This document shows positions 49,401-63,830 of a stretch of 64,000 bases of DNA, one piece after another. This DNA is from Colius striatus. Taxonomy: Eukaryota; Chordata; Aves; Coliiformes; Coliidae. Made by a program: the position numbers and the translations under genes. Under the pieces are notes generated by a model, which did not search any database, was not told the DNA's origin, and saw only the letters and a list, made by a program, of their open reading frames with translations. The DNA lies in assembly GCF_028858725.1 (NCBI RefSeq), contig NC_084765.1, forward strand, positions 9,441,501 through 9,505,500, read 5' to 3'. Position 1 is the stretch's first letter. The number at the start of each line of letters is the position of its first letter.

Positions 49401-52135
49401 CTCTGGGGAAAAAAAGTACAGATATTTTTTAACAATGGAACCAATTAATAAAACAATCTATAAAGTTCATGTTAGAGGCTAAAGGTATTTCTAATATAAT
49501 GCTAAGGCACTGCATATTGTAATGCTTTGGCAGCTCTCAATTAAAAGGTTCCTACAAAAAACTTAACAGTAACAGGAGAAGTACTTCCAGCTTACAAAAG
49601 AGCTCACAGTTTACAGGCAGCCTGTTGGACTACACACCCCACACTGGACAGGTGAAGGATTAAGGCTTTTAAGAATTAACATATACAGGGTATGGATCAT
49701 TTACAGAAGTGTAAGGAAAAGACAATGGAAGTAGTTTCCCTAATATTACATACGTGAACACCAATAAACATTGTGACTTTTTATACCCTATAGTTATGGC
49801 ATATGTGGTGTGCCAGATTCTATCAAAAAGACGGTACCTGGTTTTGCAAATTGACTTACATACTTTATATGCCTCAGAGTGTTTGCTTGTTATTTAAAAA
49901 AACAAAAAAAATTAAAATCACCAAAACCACAATTCAAACCCTAAATAAAAGACAACTTTAGAACAAAATAAAACAGAAAAAAACAAAGTAGTTTTTGACT
50001 TGTAACACCAAGTGCTTAGAATAAAGGGCTACCGTTAGGCTGTTACAATGCAGTGCTTTTCCTGATGTGACTGTTAGTGTTAACAATGTGTGTTAAAAGA
50101 GACCTTACCATGGACATGTTTCTCTGTTCAGTTCACAGACCACAAACCGAAAGATCATCAGCTCTAATATCCATGAGCAGGTAACAGCTAGACATCACAG
50201 CAATCACCCACCCACCAGTGTCAGCTCAGAGGCATGCTAAGGAACTTCAGCAGTCACCCTTCCCCTTGCTGATATTTGTACCGTCTTACCTGAGTCCACC
50301 CTGGTGTTAAGTAAGAACATGGTCTGACACAGATGTACAGCAACCCACTACCTTGTCTGGGAAACAGAATATAAAATAAAAACAAAACTAGATTTTTGAA
50401 GACTGTGCCTGGGAGCAGTCTAGACTTAAATTGTGCATGGGCGCATATCGATAAAGGGCAGGGAGGCGGAACCTGCTAAATGTTAACTTCTCCCATCTGG
50501 GACTGCAAAAGACCTTCCCAAGAACACTCTGCTGATACCTTATGACTGATCTTTAAGGTGGCTTGTGCTTGGCGGGACAGCCCTCAGCCTTTCAGACAAA
50601 TGTTTCACATGAGAACCTGCTGCTAGCCCGGCACCCGCCAAAACCACCGCTGCTCAGGCATCCGAGAGGAGTGCTGGGTGTGCAGCAGGAGAAAAGAAAC
50701 CGAGCGACACTCTCTGGCATGGCCAGGAGGAGCGAGACTACTTCTCTCACATGTGTGTACCTCAGACAATCACTCACACCCACATCCATGGTTTGAATCC
50801 TTACAGTATTAAAATATCTCCAGCTGTACTTCATTTCCTGGAGTCTTCCCTGAATATATCAGAAGGATGAATACTACCACATCCAGACACGAGAGGACAT
50901 CAGACCCCATGTGGTACGTACACGTCTGTTTTGTAGAAGGCCTTCGCCAGTCGGAACTGGAGCGACAACTGGGAGAGGTGTAAGAGCACCATGAGAAAGA
51001 GGAAAAGGAGAAAACAAAAAATCTCCGCTTTCCAGTCTTCTTTGCCTGACGTTGGTTGTGATTTTCTAGCGCCTCACAGATATTAAAGCTGCTGATCCTT
51101 TCGGAGGTGTCCGTATTCTTCTTTCAAACACCTTAGTGTTCTGCTTTCGGTGCACGAACCAGGCGATGCTGTCGCAGTGTCAGTTGTTTCCGTTCGTCTG
51201 CTCGTCTCAGAGTTGCAAGTTTTTCGCTTAACTTACGAGGAAACATAGTTGTCCATATAAAATATAACTACACACACAAGACTACATATAATGCAAGTCT
51301 AAATCTTCAGTATTTACCCACTTATTGCAAAATGAGCCATCTTTTTTCATTAAATAATCAAATTTTCATATTAGTACAATACAACTTTATACTCTTTTAA
51401 AATACACTAGATATGTTAGGGATAAGGGATGATGTTTTCTTTCTCTGCGATACCTGTTTGAAAGTTTAATGGATTAGAAGATTAGTTTTAGTGTTGAGAA
51501 AAAAATACAAAATTTGCCTAATTTTAGGACCTGTCTGTTTCTACCAGGCATTTCTTAAGGCTCTATTTTTCATTTGGTTTCAAACAGAAAAATGTTTCAT
51601 TTTAAAAAATAATTTAGTGAATTACATTCGTCCATATCTTCCACCCTAATTAGTTACAAAGATAATTCTATAAAGATTATTAACTTTGCGTACTCATTTA
51701 CAGTTATAGCTAAAGATTCATTTCAATTTCACTTGCATTGTAAAACAAGTATTTCATGTTGGAAAAAAAACCCAAAATAAATTCTTAGAAATGCTGTCAG
51801 TTTTTTCCCCATGGCAAATGCTCTGTCGTACATTTTTCTACCAGAATTAAAAATAGGCCTCCACAGACAGAGGCATTAGGTTCTTAAATACAGTCTTCCC
51901 AAAGAACTGTGGTTTACAAATTTGAAGAACACTTAAGTTTTAGAAATAATTTTTACAACTGTACCAGAATTTCACAGCTACAATTATATATGAACACATT
52001 AAAAATGACTTCACTAAAACAGGATTTAGAAAAATGTGGGTGAAAGTTGGGCCAGAGGCACTGCCACTTAGTGTTGAGGTTTACAGTCTGTGTTTTGATA
52101 AAGAAGTGAAATGAAGTGTATATATAAATAACTGC
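46440..52135 (-). other. TEAD1: Probable long TEAD1 3' UTR
   Basis: About 5.7 kb of AT-rich sequence downstream of the TEAD1 stop codon on the minus strand, with no interrupting gene. It ends at the AATAAA described at 46464-46469, after which base composition changes. TEAD1 mRNAs in mammals have a 3' UTR of several kilobases, so the length is plausible. The extent is inference; shorter transcripts could use other signals inside. A fragment at about 48178-48230 resembles an old amniote repeat. Confidence 0.6.
46464..46469 (-). other. TEAD1: Candidate TEAD1 polyadenylation signal (AATAAA)
   Basis: AATAAA on the minus strand (TTTATT as written), followed about 20-30 bases further along the minus strand by a T/G-containing stretch (TCTTGTGCCTTTATC). 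Cleavage would fall near 46440-46450. Confidence 0.55.
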
Positions 52136-53363
<1,228 letters not shown>

Positions 53364-54745
53364 CTACAAAAAATTTTAAAAGAGGGCATTTAGAATAATT
53401 CCGAAATAGCAAAAAAAGGTGAATACTAAATCTGGTTTCTTCTTTCTTCATGTAGGCAGAAAAAAAAGAATGTGACTCTTGAACATGTGCGCACACACAC
53501 ACGCCTGTCCACTTGCCAACTTCCCGCTTGAGCTACATGCTGCCTTGCTAAAAATTCAAGGGCCCTTAATGTTAAGCTATTATGTCATTTCTTGTTCTCT
53601 AACCTGTGACTTAAAAAACTGATGAGGATTACACAAAGTAAGTCCAAGTCAAGTTAAAATGACTTAAGCAGAAAAATTTTCATGGCAAAATGTTTTCACA
53701 GCAGTTTTGAGGCTGCTGTCTGTAAAAGGCACGGCAAAAAGAAGCGTATATATTTCTGCAGAAATATACACATACAAACATAGCTATATTCTTGCATGAT
53801 TTCTTATGGAATTTATGAATTACAGAAAGATGCAAGACTACAGTTGGAAGAAAACTAGACTGATCTAGATGGTAGGGGCTCACAAGCAGCTACAGGAGGG
53901 TAAGGCTGTGACTGAATTCCTGCTGCCCATCAACCAGTTGGTCAGATGAGCATCTTCGTGGTATGGGGTTTTTTTTGACTTTCTCTAAGCTTGGAATGGT
54001 GGAAATAATGGAATACTTTTGTAGAGTCATGATGCACAGAAAATATACTTGGTATAAGAAGGACATGAACAGTGACCAGGACATCTGTAAAGGCTCAACC
54101 TGCAGCTCTAGGCTTAAATTCCTGTACAAAAGCTGTATTGCAGATAACAAATGTGGGGCTCAGTACACAGAATACAACCTAAATAGCTACAGTACCATTG
54201 TACAATAAACCAAATAGCTACCTGACCATGCTATACAGTTCTGTGCTTAGAAAAGGTAAAGGCCCCTGCATGTTAGGATAATGTGCAGCTTTGTATTCCA
54301 AAGCTGCTGACTTGAGGAAAGTGTCCCTTTCTGTGAGTCAAGTAAGATAAAACAAGCTTGAGTATAGATAAAACATAGCACATCATCCATCCATGGCTTT
54401 AAAATTGGCTGGCCAAGTGTTTGGAAATGGAAGCAAAAGCATTGTTGCTTCATCTCTTTTCTGCCAGGTGATGGAGGAGGTGGCTCTGATGTCAGCTGCA
54501 GGTTCCCCACTGAAGGGTGCCACATACTGGGGGGAGAAGGGTCTCCAAAGCGACAGGCAACTATAGTGTCACCATTCACACAATGATCTTAAATGAACTC
54601 AAACACCGTGGGGAAGAAAAATACTCTTTCAGTAAGGATTAGAGCAGGGAAAAGCCAGATGAGTGCAAAGTAAAGCCAAGACAGAGAAATACTAAATTGG
54701 AAGGGAACCAAAGGATCATCCTACATTTTCCCTCACAACACCCAC
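53364..54745 (-). other. TEAD1: TEAD1 intron
   Basis: 1382-bp intron, donor GTGGGT after 54746 and acceptor TTGTAG before 53363 on the minus strand. It contains a short CA dinucleotide run near 53493-53503. Open frames inside it (for example 54247-54579) have no recognisable similarity. Confidence 0.93.
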
Positions 54746-54886
54746 CTCTACTTTTTCTACTACTTGTTTTCCAAATGAGCAGACTTTGGTGGAACAGGTG
54801 ATTGTCATGTTTTCTGAGCTCTCGTACTGACTAGTGACTCCATAAAATGCTCCTGTATCATCTTGAATGTTGCAGTTTAAGTCAGC
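54746..54886 (-). CDS. TEAD1: TEAD1 antepenultimate coding exon
   Basis: 141 bases, 47 codons, phase 0 at both ends. It encodes [20 protein letters not shown], then [20 protein letters not shown] and QVVEKVE. This is human residues 292-338 in the YAP-binding domain, including Cys327, another reported palmitoylation site. Two conservative differences from the human protein as I remember it (Thr for Ala after DD, Ile for Val in NMT-T) fit an orthologue at bird distance. The acceptor is CCCAACAG before 54886. The preceding exon, which should end in FFLVKFW, was not found up to 64000. Confidence 0.97.
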
Positions 54887-57800
54887 CTGTTGGGAAAAAG
54901 TAATAGATGTTGAAGATTTTACTTTTCATTTGACAATGTCAGTAACATAGGCTGTAATTAGCTCACCGTTCTTCTCAGAACTAAGGGAGACAACAGTGAC
55001 TGTGGAAAAAGGCTGATGGAGAAGTACCTGCCTAATCATTGCAGTAAAATCTTTAGGGAAGAGGCAATTTCTTCAAACTTTAAACAATGAAAGACAACCC
55101 AGTATTTCTCTGGGCTACAGGTGATGTTCTGGTCTGGCAGACAGCTGATGAAGTCCCTGGAGCAAAGGGAATGATCACCTGCAAGGAAACTGGTTCTAGA
55201 GCTGACTCCTCTGGAGGGAACTTGCGCCATGGCCTTGAATCCAACCGAGCCATCCCGCTCCTGAGGGGACAGAGTTCACTTTCTCTTCCTTTCTTAAAGC
55301 AACAAAATCCTCATGGTAGACAGCTGTGCAACATGGGAATCCATCTCTGATAAGACTGTCCAGCCATCTGGCTCTGATTCAGCAAAGCACTAGACTTCTC
55401 AGACCTGTATCACATAGCTCATGGGCTTTGCGTGAGCCATGAGCGCACTGAGCTGTGCCCAGGGCATCAAGAAAATACTGCTGGAAGCATCTGATTTCCT
55501 TCAGTATTTCTCTGCAGCCTGAATAACTGTCCAGCTGCCTCTGATATCTAGCAACACGGACTGAGACTTGCAGGATCAAGTGAGGAACAGTGCTACCTTT
55601 AATTATTTACATCCAAATCCAAGTCCTGTGCACAGCATGAGTAATTTGGCTACAAAAAACCTGCACAGGGCACATGCTGAATTCAGCCTCCCTTGGCCTG
55701 CAGCAGCACTGAAGCTGCTCTGCCACTGTGCTCTTTGTCATCATGAATCCACCTTCAAAAGCCCTCAACTTAAAAGAGCACTAATATGGAAACAAGCAGA
55801 GTCTAGAGAGATACCCACAGCTGGAATTGTTGATTCAGGCTTTAGCTCTGCTGGCATCTTTGGTGCTCAGAGAGAGTTCTGTTTTTATGTGGAAGTAGCG
55901 GATCAGCTGCTGGAGCATAACATCTAAGAATCACCTGGATTTTTTAGCTTAATCTGAGATGAGCATTTAAGCAGAGAAATGCAGTTTTGCAGCTGTTTCA
56001 CTTGCAAGTCTAATTCTGCTTGGTTTATTTCTAATATAGAAATATAACAAAAAAATTTTGACAAGATACCTTCATATCTATTTTGAGGTTTTTTAAGACC
56101 CAGTTTTACAGGTACGTTTATTTGCTAGTCAATGTGGAACATTTACAATCCTGCCTTCACTACAGTTCAGGTCATTTGTAACTGCTATTTAATTTTTAAC
56201 TAGGCAATAACTCATTAATTCTACTTAGTGTCTACAGTCCTTATTTGTGGTACAACATTCTGAGGCAATATGCTGATACTAGTACATACTGAGGTAGTTT
56301 GTGGTATGGAGAAGACATAGGTCTAGGATTACTTCAGGCTGGCTTTGGTAAATTAGTCCGTGGAGATGTCTCCTGAGGTTTACACACAGTAACACAAACA
56401 GCCCTATAGTCACGTATTTTGCATAAAAGAAAGAAATCCTATCACTATTACACCTTGTTTCTTGCACAGGTTTTGCATGAGGTCAGTAGTTAATGTTTAA
56501 TGTACATCTGAAGTTGTGTGTTCACAGTGAGCTGTAAAAAATTGTTCCGAGCTAATAGTAAATAAGCAATTTGCCATCACAGCTGGCTTGCAATGGAAAC
56601 ATGACAAACATCTAAACATGACAAACCGTAGCAGCATCAGCCATGAAACAGCTGCTCCATTGGAATTTCTGAAGAACAAGGATTTCTGATAAAGCAGTTG
56701 CATTGTTGTAAATAATAACAACAGTAATCTCTTAAAAGTAGTTATTCCTGCTGCTCCCACAGTTACAGTTTTAGTAGCAAAGTATCAAAACATTTTCTTT
56801 TTTTCCTTTCAGATACAGGCAAAATATTTAAAACATTATAACTAAAATGCTCCTCATAATTTCATGTTTCCAAGAGTCAACCACATAGATATTTTAAGGT
56901 CACATTTTAAGCTGTGATAACAACTGTTTATAGAGTTAAAAAACTCTCCTTTTTTTCTTCTGCCTTCTGATTTTGAAGCCCACTGAAAAAACCCACATTA
57001 TTGTTGTATTTACATGCTGACATTTAACCTGGAAAAGGAATGCATATGACCATCTGGCACCCTGTTGATCACTCCCATAGCTCTTCCAACTCTTGCTGAA
57101 ATCACTAGGAGTTCTGTGTACACACAAAACACAGGCTGGGGCCCAGATGTTTGACTGGAGAACACTTGAAATTATCATTCATGATTAACTCTCATGCAAT
57201 CACGACATTGTTGCAAAAGTCCTATAATGATAATACAGATGTGAATTATCTTTATTTGCCCTTTGATTTTTTTTTCTTTGAGTTTACCACACATTAAAGG
57301 TGTTTTCAAGGAAGGACAGGGTTTTCCCACTAAACAACAATTTTCATGTTCAACTAATTACAGACTACTGAGAGCTGAAGCATTAAGATTCCTGCAAAAA
57401 GTGTAACATCAACATAAAAAAGTTGGCAATGGCAAATACTCTTAAATGAAGGCTTCACCAAAGCCTCTTTAATACTGAAAGAATTTTGCCTGTTCTCACA
57501 TACTAGGGAAAAAAAAAATCTTTCCCCTCAGTCTGGGCTAAACCTTTTTCACTGGAGGCCGAGTACGTGAACACTCAGGAAGAGCGTGTATCATTGCAAA
57601 GAAGGGATGGTTACATCAAGGAAGTATTTGAACCAGGTGTTGAAAGCTTTGTTCCACGCTGAATACTTTTAGAGAAGAAGGAAGGACTATTGCTGCTGGT
57701 GAAATACAAAACTTAGGTTAAAAAATGACGGTGAAAGGCTTGCTAATTACATAATTACAGCTTACATAGTATGAGCTTCATCTAAACATACATTCCTGAA

Positions 57801-58034
57801 AGAAAAATTGTCTTCCTGGAACTGCAAAAGCAGCTCAAAATTAAAATTTTAATTAAAATTTAATTTTAAGTTTTGTTCCCCGACTCCCCCCCAAGGTTGT
57901 GAGACTACCCAAAAAAATTTAGAACTGCTGTGCCTAAAGTGGGCCGTGCTGTGGCTGGGAGAGATGCAGATGTAGCTGTGAGAAGGAACAAGGTGATGTG
58001 TGATCCCAGTATTAAGTTTTAGCGGGCTACTTAG
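54887..58034 (-). other. TEAD1: TEAD1 intron, 3' part
   Basis: Start of the intron preceding the 54746-54886 exon; the whole intron is at least 9.1 kb. No exon or RNA gene recognised. CTGATTCAGCAAAGCACT at about 55373-55390 matches the core of an old amniote repeat. An AT-rich near-palindrome lies at 57837-57868. Confidence 0.7.
57837..57868. repeat. AT-rich near-palindrome
   Basis: About 32 bases of only A and T whose halves (AAAATTAAAATTTTAA and TTAAAATTTAATTTT) are reverse complements apart from one base. It could extrude a hairpin; it sits about 200 bases before an ancient CR1. Confidence 0.85.
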
Positions 58035-58543
58035 TATTGATTCCAGTTTTCGTGTCTACATTCTAGAAAGGATGTTGGAAAATTGGAAAGTGTTCAGAAA
58101 AGAGTTACAAGAATGATTTCAGGTCTGGAAAACATCCTTTGTAGTGAATGACTAATGAAACTCCATCTACTTACTTTTTCCAAGGGAAGTTTTTCCACAA
58201 CTTTGTCATAGCCTGCAAGTTGCTACATGGGGAAGAGTCTTCTGATAGATTAAATCTTGCAGAAAAGGACATTAAAAGACAGAAAGCTAAAGCTGTGCAA
58301 AAGCTAAATGAAAAACAAGGCAGAGGCTGGTAAATGAAATGCTGGCATAATTTTCAAATGTGGTGGAATCAGCATTACTTGGGGTCTTTTTTAACCAAAC
58401 TAAAGATGTAACTACAGGGCTGTTTAGTTCAGGAAGGTTTATTGTCCAGTGGCAGACATTACTTAGTGAGGTTCACTGCCTGTGTTACAGAAGAGGCAAG
58501 ACTAGATGACTATAATAGCAAAATTGAAATATATGAATTTATC
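58035..58543 (+). mobile_element. Ancient CR1 LINE 3' fragment
   Basis: Diverged CR1 of an old type shared with other reptiles. It has GGAAAATTGGAAAGTGTTCA, AGAGTTACAAGAATGATTTC and AGGTCTGGAAAACATCCTTT. Its end has CTGCCTGTGTTACAGAAGAG, GACTAGATGACTATAATAGC and a TATGAATTTAT tail. The frame is heavily broken. It is much older than the copies at 13.9 and 19.7 kb. Confidence 0.85.
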
Positions 58544-61500
58544 TTATTAACCTCAATTAACCCTCTTCTTATAATTTCCTTTTTCAATGACTCCTGGTGA
58601 AAAACGTAACAACACTGAAGCTTCTAGAGCACTGTGCTTGCAGTCTCTCATGCTGCAGCCTGCTTTGTCTCATTATTTCCTTGGTACTCTGTCTCTAGCT
58701 GCTCTCTTGCATTTCAGATTCAGATTGCAAGACTTTCTGGGCTGTAAACCCACTTTCCCTTCTGTACAGCTTCTCATGAAAGTGTGATTTGACCCATGGC
58801 TCCAGGAATTAGGGTTGGTGAGCACTACTGCAGCATACACAGATAAACAATCTTTTGAATGAGATGATTTCACATATTATGGCATTTCAAATATGATGGT
58901 ATGTTCACGTGTGATGAATAGGAGTCCAATTACTTATCAAATTTTAAAATACAAGATCAATACATTTTAGGAAAAAAATCCCTAACAACTTCAAACCACA
59001 AACAGATTTTTTTTTTGCTTTCAAGAGAAAAACCAATTTGGATTTATTTCTAAGAATTATACTAGCTGAATGTGTTTGGAGGCAGGAGAGGCACTCAGCT
59101 TTCTGGCACCCTGTCTACAGTGGTTATGTAAGAGCATGATTAATTCATTAATAAAGCATAGCTTGTCAATGGGTAGCACTGAAAATATTACATATTAAGA
59201 GCACCAAGTGTTTCACATACTGCATGGAGAAGGCTCTGCCAGCATGCCAGAGCAAGCACCAAAACACAATCTGGCCACAACCAAAATGAAGAGTAAAATT
59301 AAATGAAAAAACCCTTCTCCTTCGCTTCAAGAAGAGCTCTCAGGCTCCGTGCTAAAGGCGGGGGACAAAGGGTAGAGCGCTTGTGTAATAACAGCTTTGG
59401 CAACAGAAAAGTAATGTGGCAAAAATTGCTGAAAAGAGTCTAAATCCTTCCTGCTGGGTAGAAGGAAAACATCACCTGCTGGAAACAGTGGGATTTGGGG
59501 AGGGCCAGAACAACTTACACTGGCATTCAATAGTTAACATTAAGCACGTCAGGTCACTTATTAACAACATCTCGGCTGTAACAACTGCTGACTGTGGAGA
59601 GGTGTGTTACTCCTATGACTGCACTGTGCCTCCCCACCTCCTCTCCAAAGAGTGATCAAAGAGCAGAGATTCCAACCCATGAAGCATTTTTTTTTCCAAG
59701 GGGAGCATCTGGGTGGTTGGCACATTTCTCTGCGTGCTGCCCTGCGGCACAGGAACCGCGTCCAGGGCTGCCACATGGTCGGGCTGCTGAGGGACAGGCC
59801 GAGCGGCTCCGGCCTCCCAGCTGCTCGAGCCTTGGTGCTCATTAGCCACCTCCAAGCACTTAGGCCCTCACGTCAATCTGTGGAAGGGTCCTCCACGAGC
59901 CCCACGTGAGCTCCCTGAGCTGAGAGGGTTGTGATGGGGAAAAGAAAATGGATGGCTGCTTTCTTCCGTATCTAATTTGTTTTGCATACATTTGCATGCT
60001 GGCCACACAGCCATTCACATCACGGATCCCAATTGTGAGTTGCGGATCATTTGCCAGTCAGAGCTGGTGAGTGAGTGTGCATGTGTGCCTGTGTGTGGAG
60101 GGAAATCCAAGATGCTAGATGATGCAATATAAATTACATGTAAAAATAGAAGGGAAAAAAAAAAGGCAGTAGCCACAATTATGCGTGTGAATGAAGGGCA
60201 CAAAGAATCTCTGCACCTTGTAAGACGGCTGGAGGCACATGGGGAGAAATTCAGGAGGGGGTGGGAGGAGACCACAGGCACAAGCCATTTCTGAACACTG
60301 ATTACATGGGTAAATTGTTTGTTCCAGTGTATTACAAAGAGAAGGAGCATTATTTTTCATGCCACAGCTGTTTTGAATAAGAATAGGAATAAACTTAACT
60401 ATCCTCCTCATGTTACTTACCACTAATTATGGCATATATTTACATCTATAAAACAGTGAAATTTTGGGGAACATAATTTAATGCCCCTTTATTGTGTAGA
60501 TTCCTTTATTTCTATCCCACATTTGAATTTCAAAAATGTTTAGGACTTCAAAGCATCTTTAAAAGCTTGCCCTAATTATAATATGCATTACTTTCTAAAA
60601 CTCCTAGTTTGCATTGCAGATTCCTGCAAATAGAGGCATTCATTTTAAACATCAATTAATATCATCCATGCATCTTCAGATGAGTTTGGGTCTTTATTTC
60701 AGAGTTGCACTGAGCTCCTACTAAGCTTTCTTCAGTTTGAAGAATAGTTCAAGCTACTGCAAACATTAAAATTAAGCCACTGGATCAGATCACCAGAAAG
60801 CATGATATCTCAGTATTAATACATATCAGCTGTTTTTTCCCTCTGTCACTAGTCAGAAAACATCCCTTCTTTCAGATGTATTTGCTTCCCATATCTGCTC
60901 CTGTCACTGCAGAAGTCAGAATTCAGGTTGACATGAAATGTTCGGCAGTGTCAGAGACATAAAATCCAGGGCCACATTATTGAAGATGTGCTTACACCAT
61001 CACTGAGCATCCCAAGGGAGGCACAGGCCCACTACATGATACTGCAGGTTACAGAGGAAAGGCATGCCAAAAGAGAATCCCTGCCTCAGAACGTGTAACT
61101 GCGGTTGAGAGAAAACACGAGAGAGAAGAATTGAAATAACTAGACAAACCAGAATCATTCAGTCTAGGCTGCAGTGGACAGCTATGTGCTGCCGAGTTAT
61201 GGTTAAAGGCGCTCCCAGTAGTGAAAAGTGTTTGCAGATGAACTAGCCCTAAGACAAGGGCAAGTCAGAGGCCTGGCAAAGCTAGCAGGGGCCCAAAGAG
61301 AGATGCAGATGCCTAGAGAATTTCCCCTTGCTGAAGGCAAAGGAGACGTACGTCATTGTAAGAGCAGAGTCAAAATGAAGTTAGAGACTGAGGTATCGCA
61401 AGCAGGATGGTGCACCTAAGCAGCATTCAGAGAAATGTTTGATCTGCAGATATTCTGCAGACTCGTTGGAATTCCTCATCAGTGTTCTAGGAAATAACTT

Positions 61501-62689
61501 TCACATTTATTTTAGAACACTTATTTGTGTTTTCATTTGATATCTCTCTAATCTCCATTTTTGTACCACTGTCACATACACTTCCTATGACATATTATTA
61601 GTATGCTGCTCCCTAATTTACTCATTCTACTGAATGCACAACAAAACAAGTAAAGCTCCTTCTATGACTGTTAAAGCCTGGCTCTGGAGTGACTGCCTTG
61701 AACTGGGAAGTCACTCTAATCAAGGAGCAAGAAAAGGACCAAGAAATTTCTTGGTAAAAGAACAAGTCTCTGCCTTTTATCTCTCCTCACTGTTAGGATG
61801 GAAGAGGCCCACAAGTGTGACGTCCAGATGTGTCGCCAGGACTGAAGCCAGAAGCTCATGCATTCCCAGAGTCAGGCTGTATTTCACAGGAGATACAATC
61901 TGCATGAACCAATAAACCTCTGGAAAGCAAAGCAACACTTTGCTTTGTACTCCATACCTGTGATGCTTTGTAAAGTCAACTCTGCAATTACCAAATGTCT
62001 TCTTGCAAGATCCCAGACCCTTCCCTCCCACTTTTTATCTTTATCACAGGGAAAACCATGCTGCTGAGAAGCCTCAAGCAGAACTAAATGGGAAAAAGCA
62101 AGGGTAGCACTCTTTGCAGCTTACCAGAGCTAAGCCACTTTCTGCCTTAGTCATCCTCAATGCGAGCACTCATCTGTCATCTTCCTGTTTCCCATCTTTC
62201 CTTTCCACACTAAATTTACTGTCTATACAAAATACCCTTTGTGCTGTCTCTAGCAACATGCTGACTTCTCTTTAAATCTGTTTATGCTCTCACCATCCCT
62301 TCCAGCATCAAATCCTTGCTTTCAAGCTTCCAAATGCCACAACACCCATCTGTTTTCCTTCTCTGGTTTCCCTTAACTTCTTGTACTCACAGCCCCTGGT
62401 TTTTCTTTTGTTGATTCTCCTTGCAGTGCTTTCTCACCTGCACTTACTTACCCAACACAAATTCATGTTCCTCTTTTACTTATGTTACAGTAAAATTCCA
62501 CCAAAATGTGGACTATCACTGGACACTGATCATAGGATGCATCAGCTTACAGTACTGAGCCGACTATTGATGGCTAAATGATTAAGAAAGGATGGGAAGG
62601 GGGATGATAAAAAGAGAGCGGATACAGATTCTGTAGTAGATACTTATTTGAAAGGAAGGGAATACAAAAATTAATCTATATTCATATTC
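58544..62689 (-). other. TEAD1: TEAD1 intron, continued
   Basis: No exon, RNA gene or clear transposon recognised. The short GC-richer patch at about 59700-59860 gives overlapping open frames on both strands with no known similarity. Confidence 0.6.
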
Positions 62690-62880
62690 ATAAAACCATA
62701 GAATTGTAGGTGTTAGAAGGGACCTCTAGAAATCATCCAGTCCAATCCCCTGCTAAATCCCCATTCTGTGTGACTTGATCGAGTCACACAGAAATGCATC
62801 CAGATGACTTTGAACACCTTCAGAGGGGACTCCACAACCTCCCTGGGCAGTGTGTGCAAAGACTCCCTCATCCTTACAGT
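62690..62880 (-). mobile_element. CR1 LINE 3' end fragment
   Basis: The plus strand starts ATAAAACCATAGAATTGTAG, then GAAGGGACCTCTAGAAATCA and TCCAGTCCAATCCCCTGC. This is the reverse complement of the CR1 3' terminus. It continues with GGGGACTCCACAACCTCCCT and GGGCAGTGTGTGCAAAGAC, also CR1. It is followed by a short TATTAATTTA repeat at 62879-62903. Confidence 0.94.
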
Positions 62881-63709
62881 ATTAATTTATATTAATTTAT
62901 ATTAAGAAACTTGAAGTTACTAATAGTGTCAAAAGGATTGTCAGCAACCTTTGTGAGCTTTACACTGGTAATATATGAATGTTAAGAACAGTTTATCAAC
63001 ATTCTCCATAAAAATAGGAACAGTGTCCTTTTTCTGAAGAACTGACCTATTGAGGTCAAAGAAATTAAGAACGGTGAACTTACAGTTTAGGACCTAATCC
63101 TCATGACTAATTACACAGCCATCTTCTGGTTTTCCTATACATATTTCTAGCTGAGAGTCACTCGTGTAAAGTTTACTCCTAAAAGGGCATTCATCATGAC
63201 TCTTGCTACATCTAAAACACTGCCCTGGCACACTTTCCCTCTGCCTCACTCAATAAGGGAGAAAATCCACTGGGCTATTTTAAAGTCGTGGCTCAGGAGG
63301 GCATTCTCATCACATTTCTAATGTGTAAGTTAGAAGGTTGTTAGCACTGCACGGTTTTTAATCTCTAAGTTAATACAACACAAAATTGCATTAAAAGTCT
63401 GTTATGTTGGAAGCCACAGTGAGGTTAGGAAATGTTGGACTGAAGTTGCCTGCACATCCTGACTGCTGGGCTGCATCACCACACAGTCTTTAGCTACATA
63501 CATGGCTGCACACTGGCCCTCTGAGTGTCTACACAATATTTCTTTGTCTTCATTATTCAGTGAGGTCCAGTCCCTATTTTGTGCACATTGATCAAAACCT
63601 GTTATAAACATAGAATTGTTGATTTTAGAAAGGGTTTCTTCATGGCATTATCTTTATCCTTTAAAAACAGCCACAAGTTTGATTTCTCAGTGGCCACTTG
63701 AGGTGAAGG
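62881..63709 (-). other. TEAD1: TEAD1 intron, continued
   Basis: AT-rich sequence, nothing recognised apart from the short TATTAATTTA repeat at its start. Confidence 0.55.
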
Positions 63710-63830
63710 GATGGTATTATCCCCATATTACAGATAGGGAACTGAGTCAAGAGTGTTAAAGGTGTGCACTGCTTGTAGAGATCAAGCAGAGAGGGCTAGC
63801 GCTTGAATTTTCAAACTCATGATTACAACA
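63710..63830 (-). repeat. MIR-like SINE fragment
   Basis: GGTATTATCCCCATATTACA and GATAGGGAACTGAGTCAAGA match the reversed MIR segment ATTATCCCCATTTTACAGATGAGGAAACTGAGG. About 50 bases further on, GAGCACTCAGCACATCTGAA (from 63880) resembles a second old amniote repeat. Confidence 0.7.

Noticed and set aside
58148..58333. 61-codon open frame rich in Lys
   Set aside because: It lies inside an ancient CR1 fragment and is not a gene.
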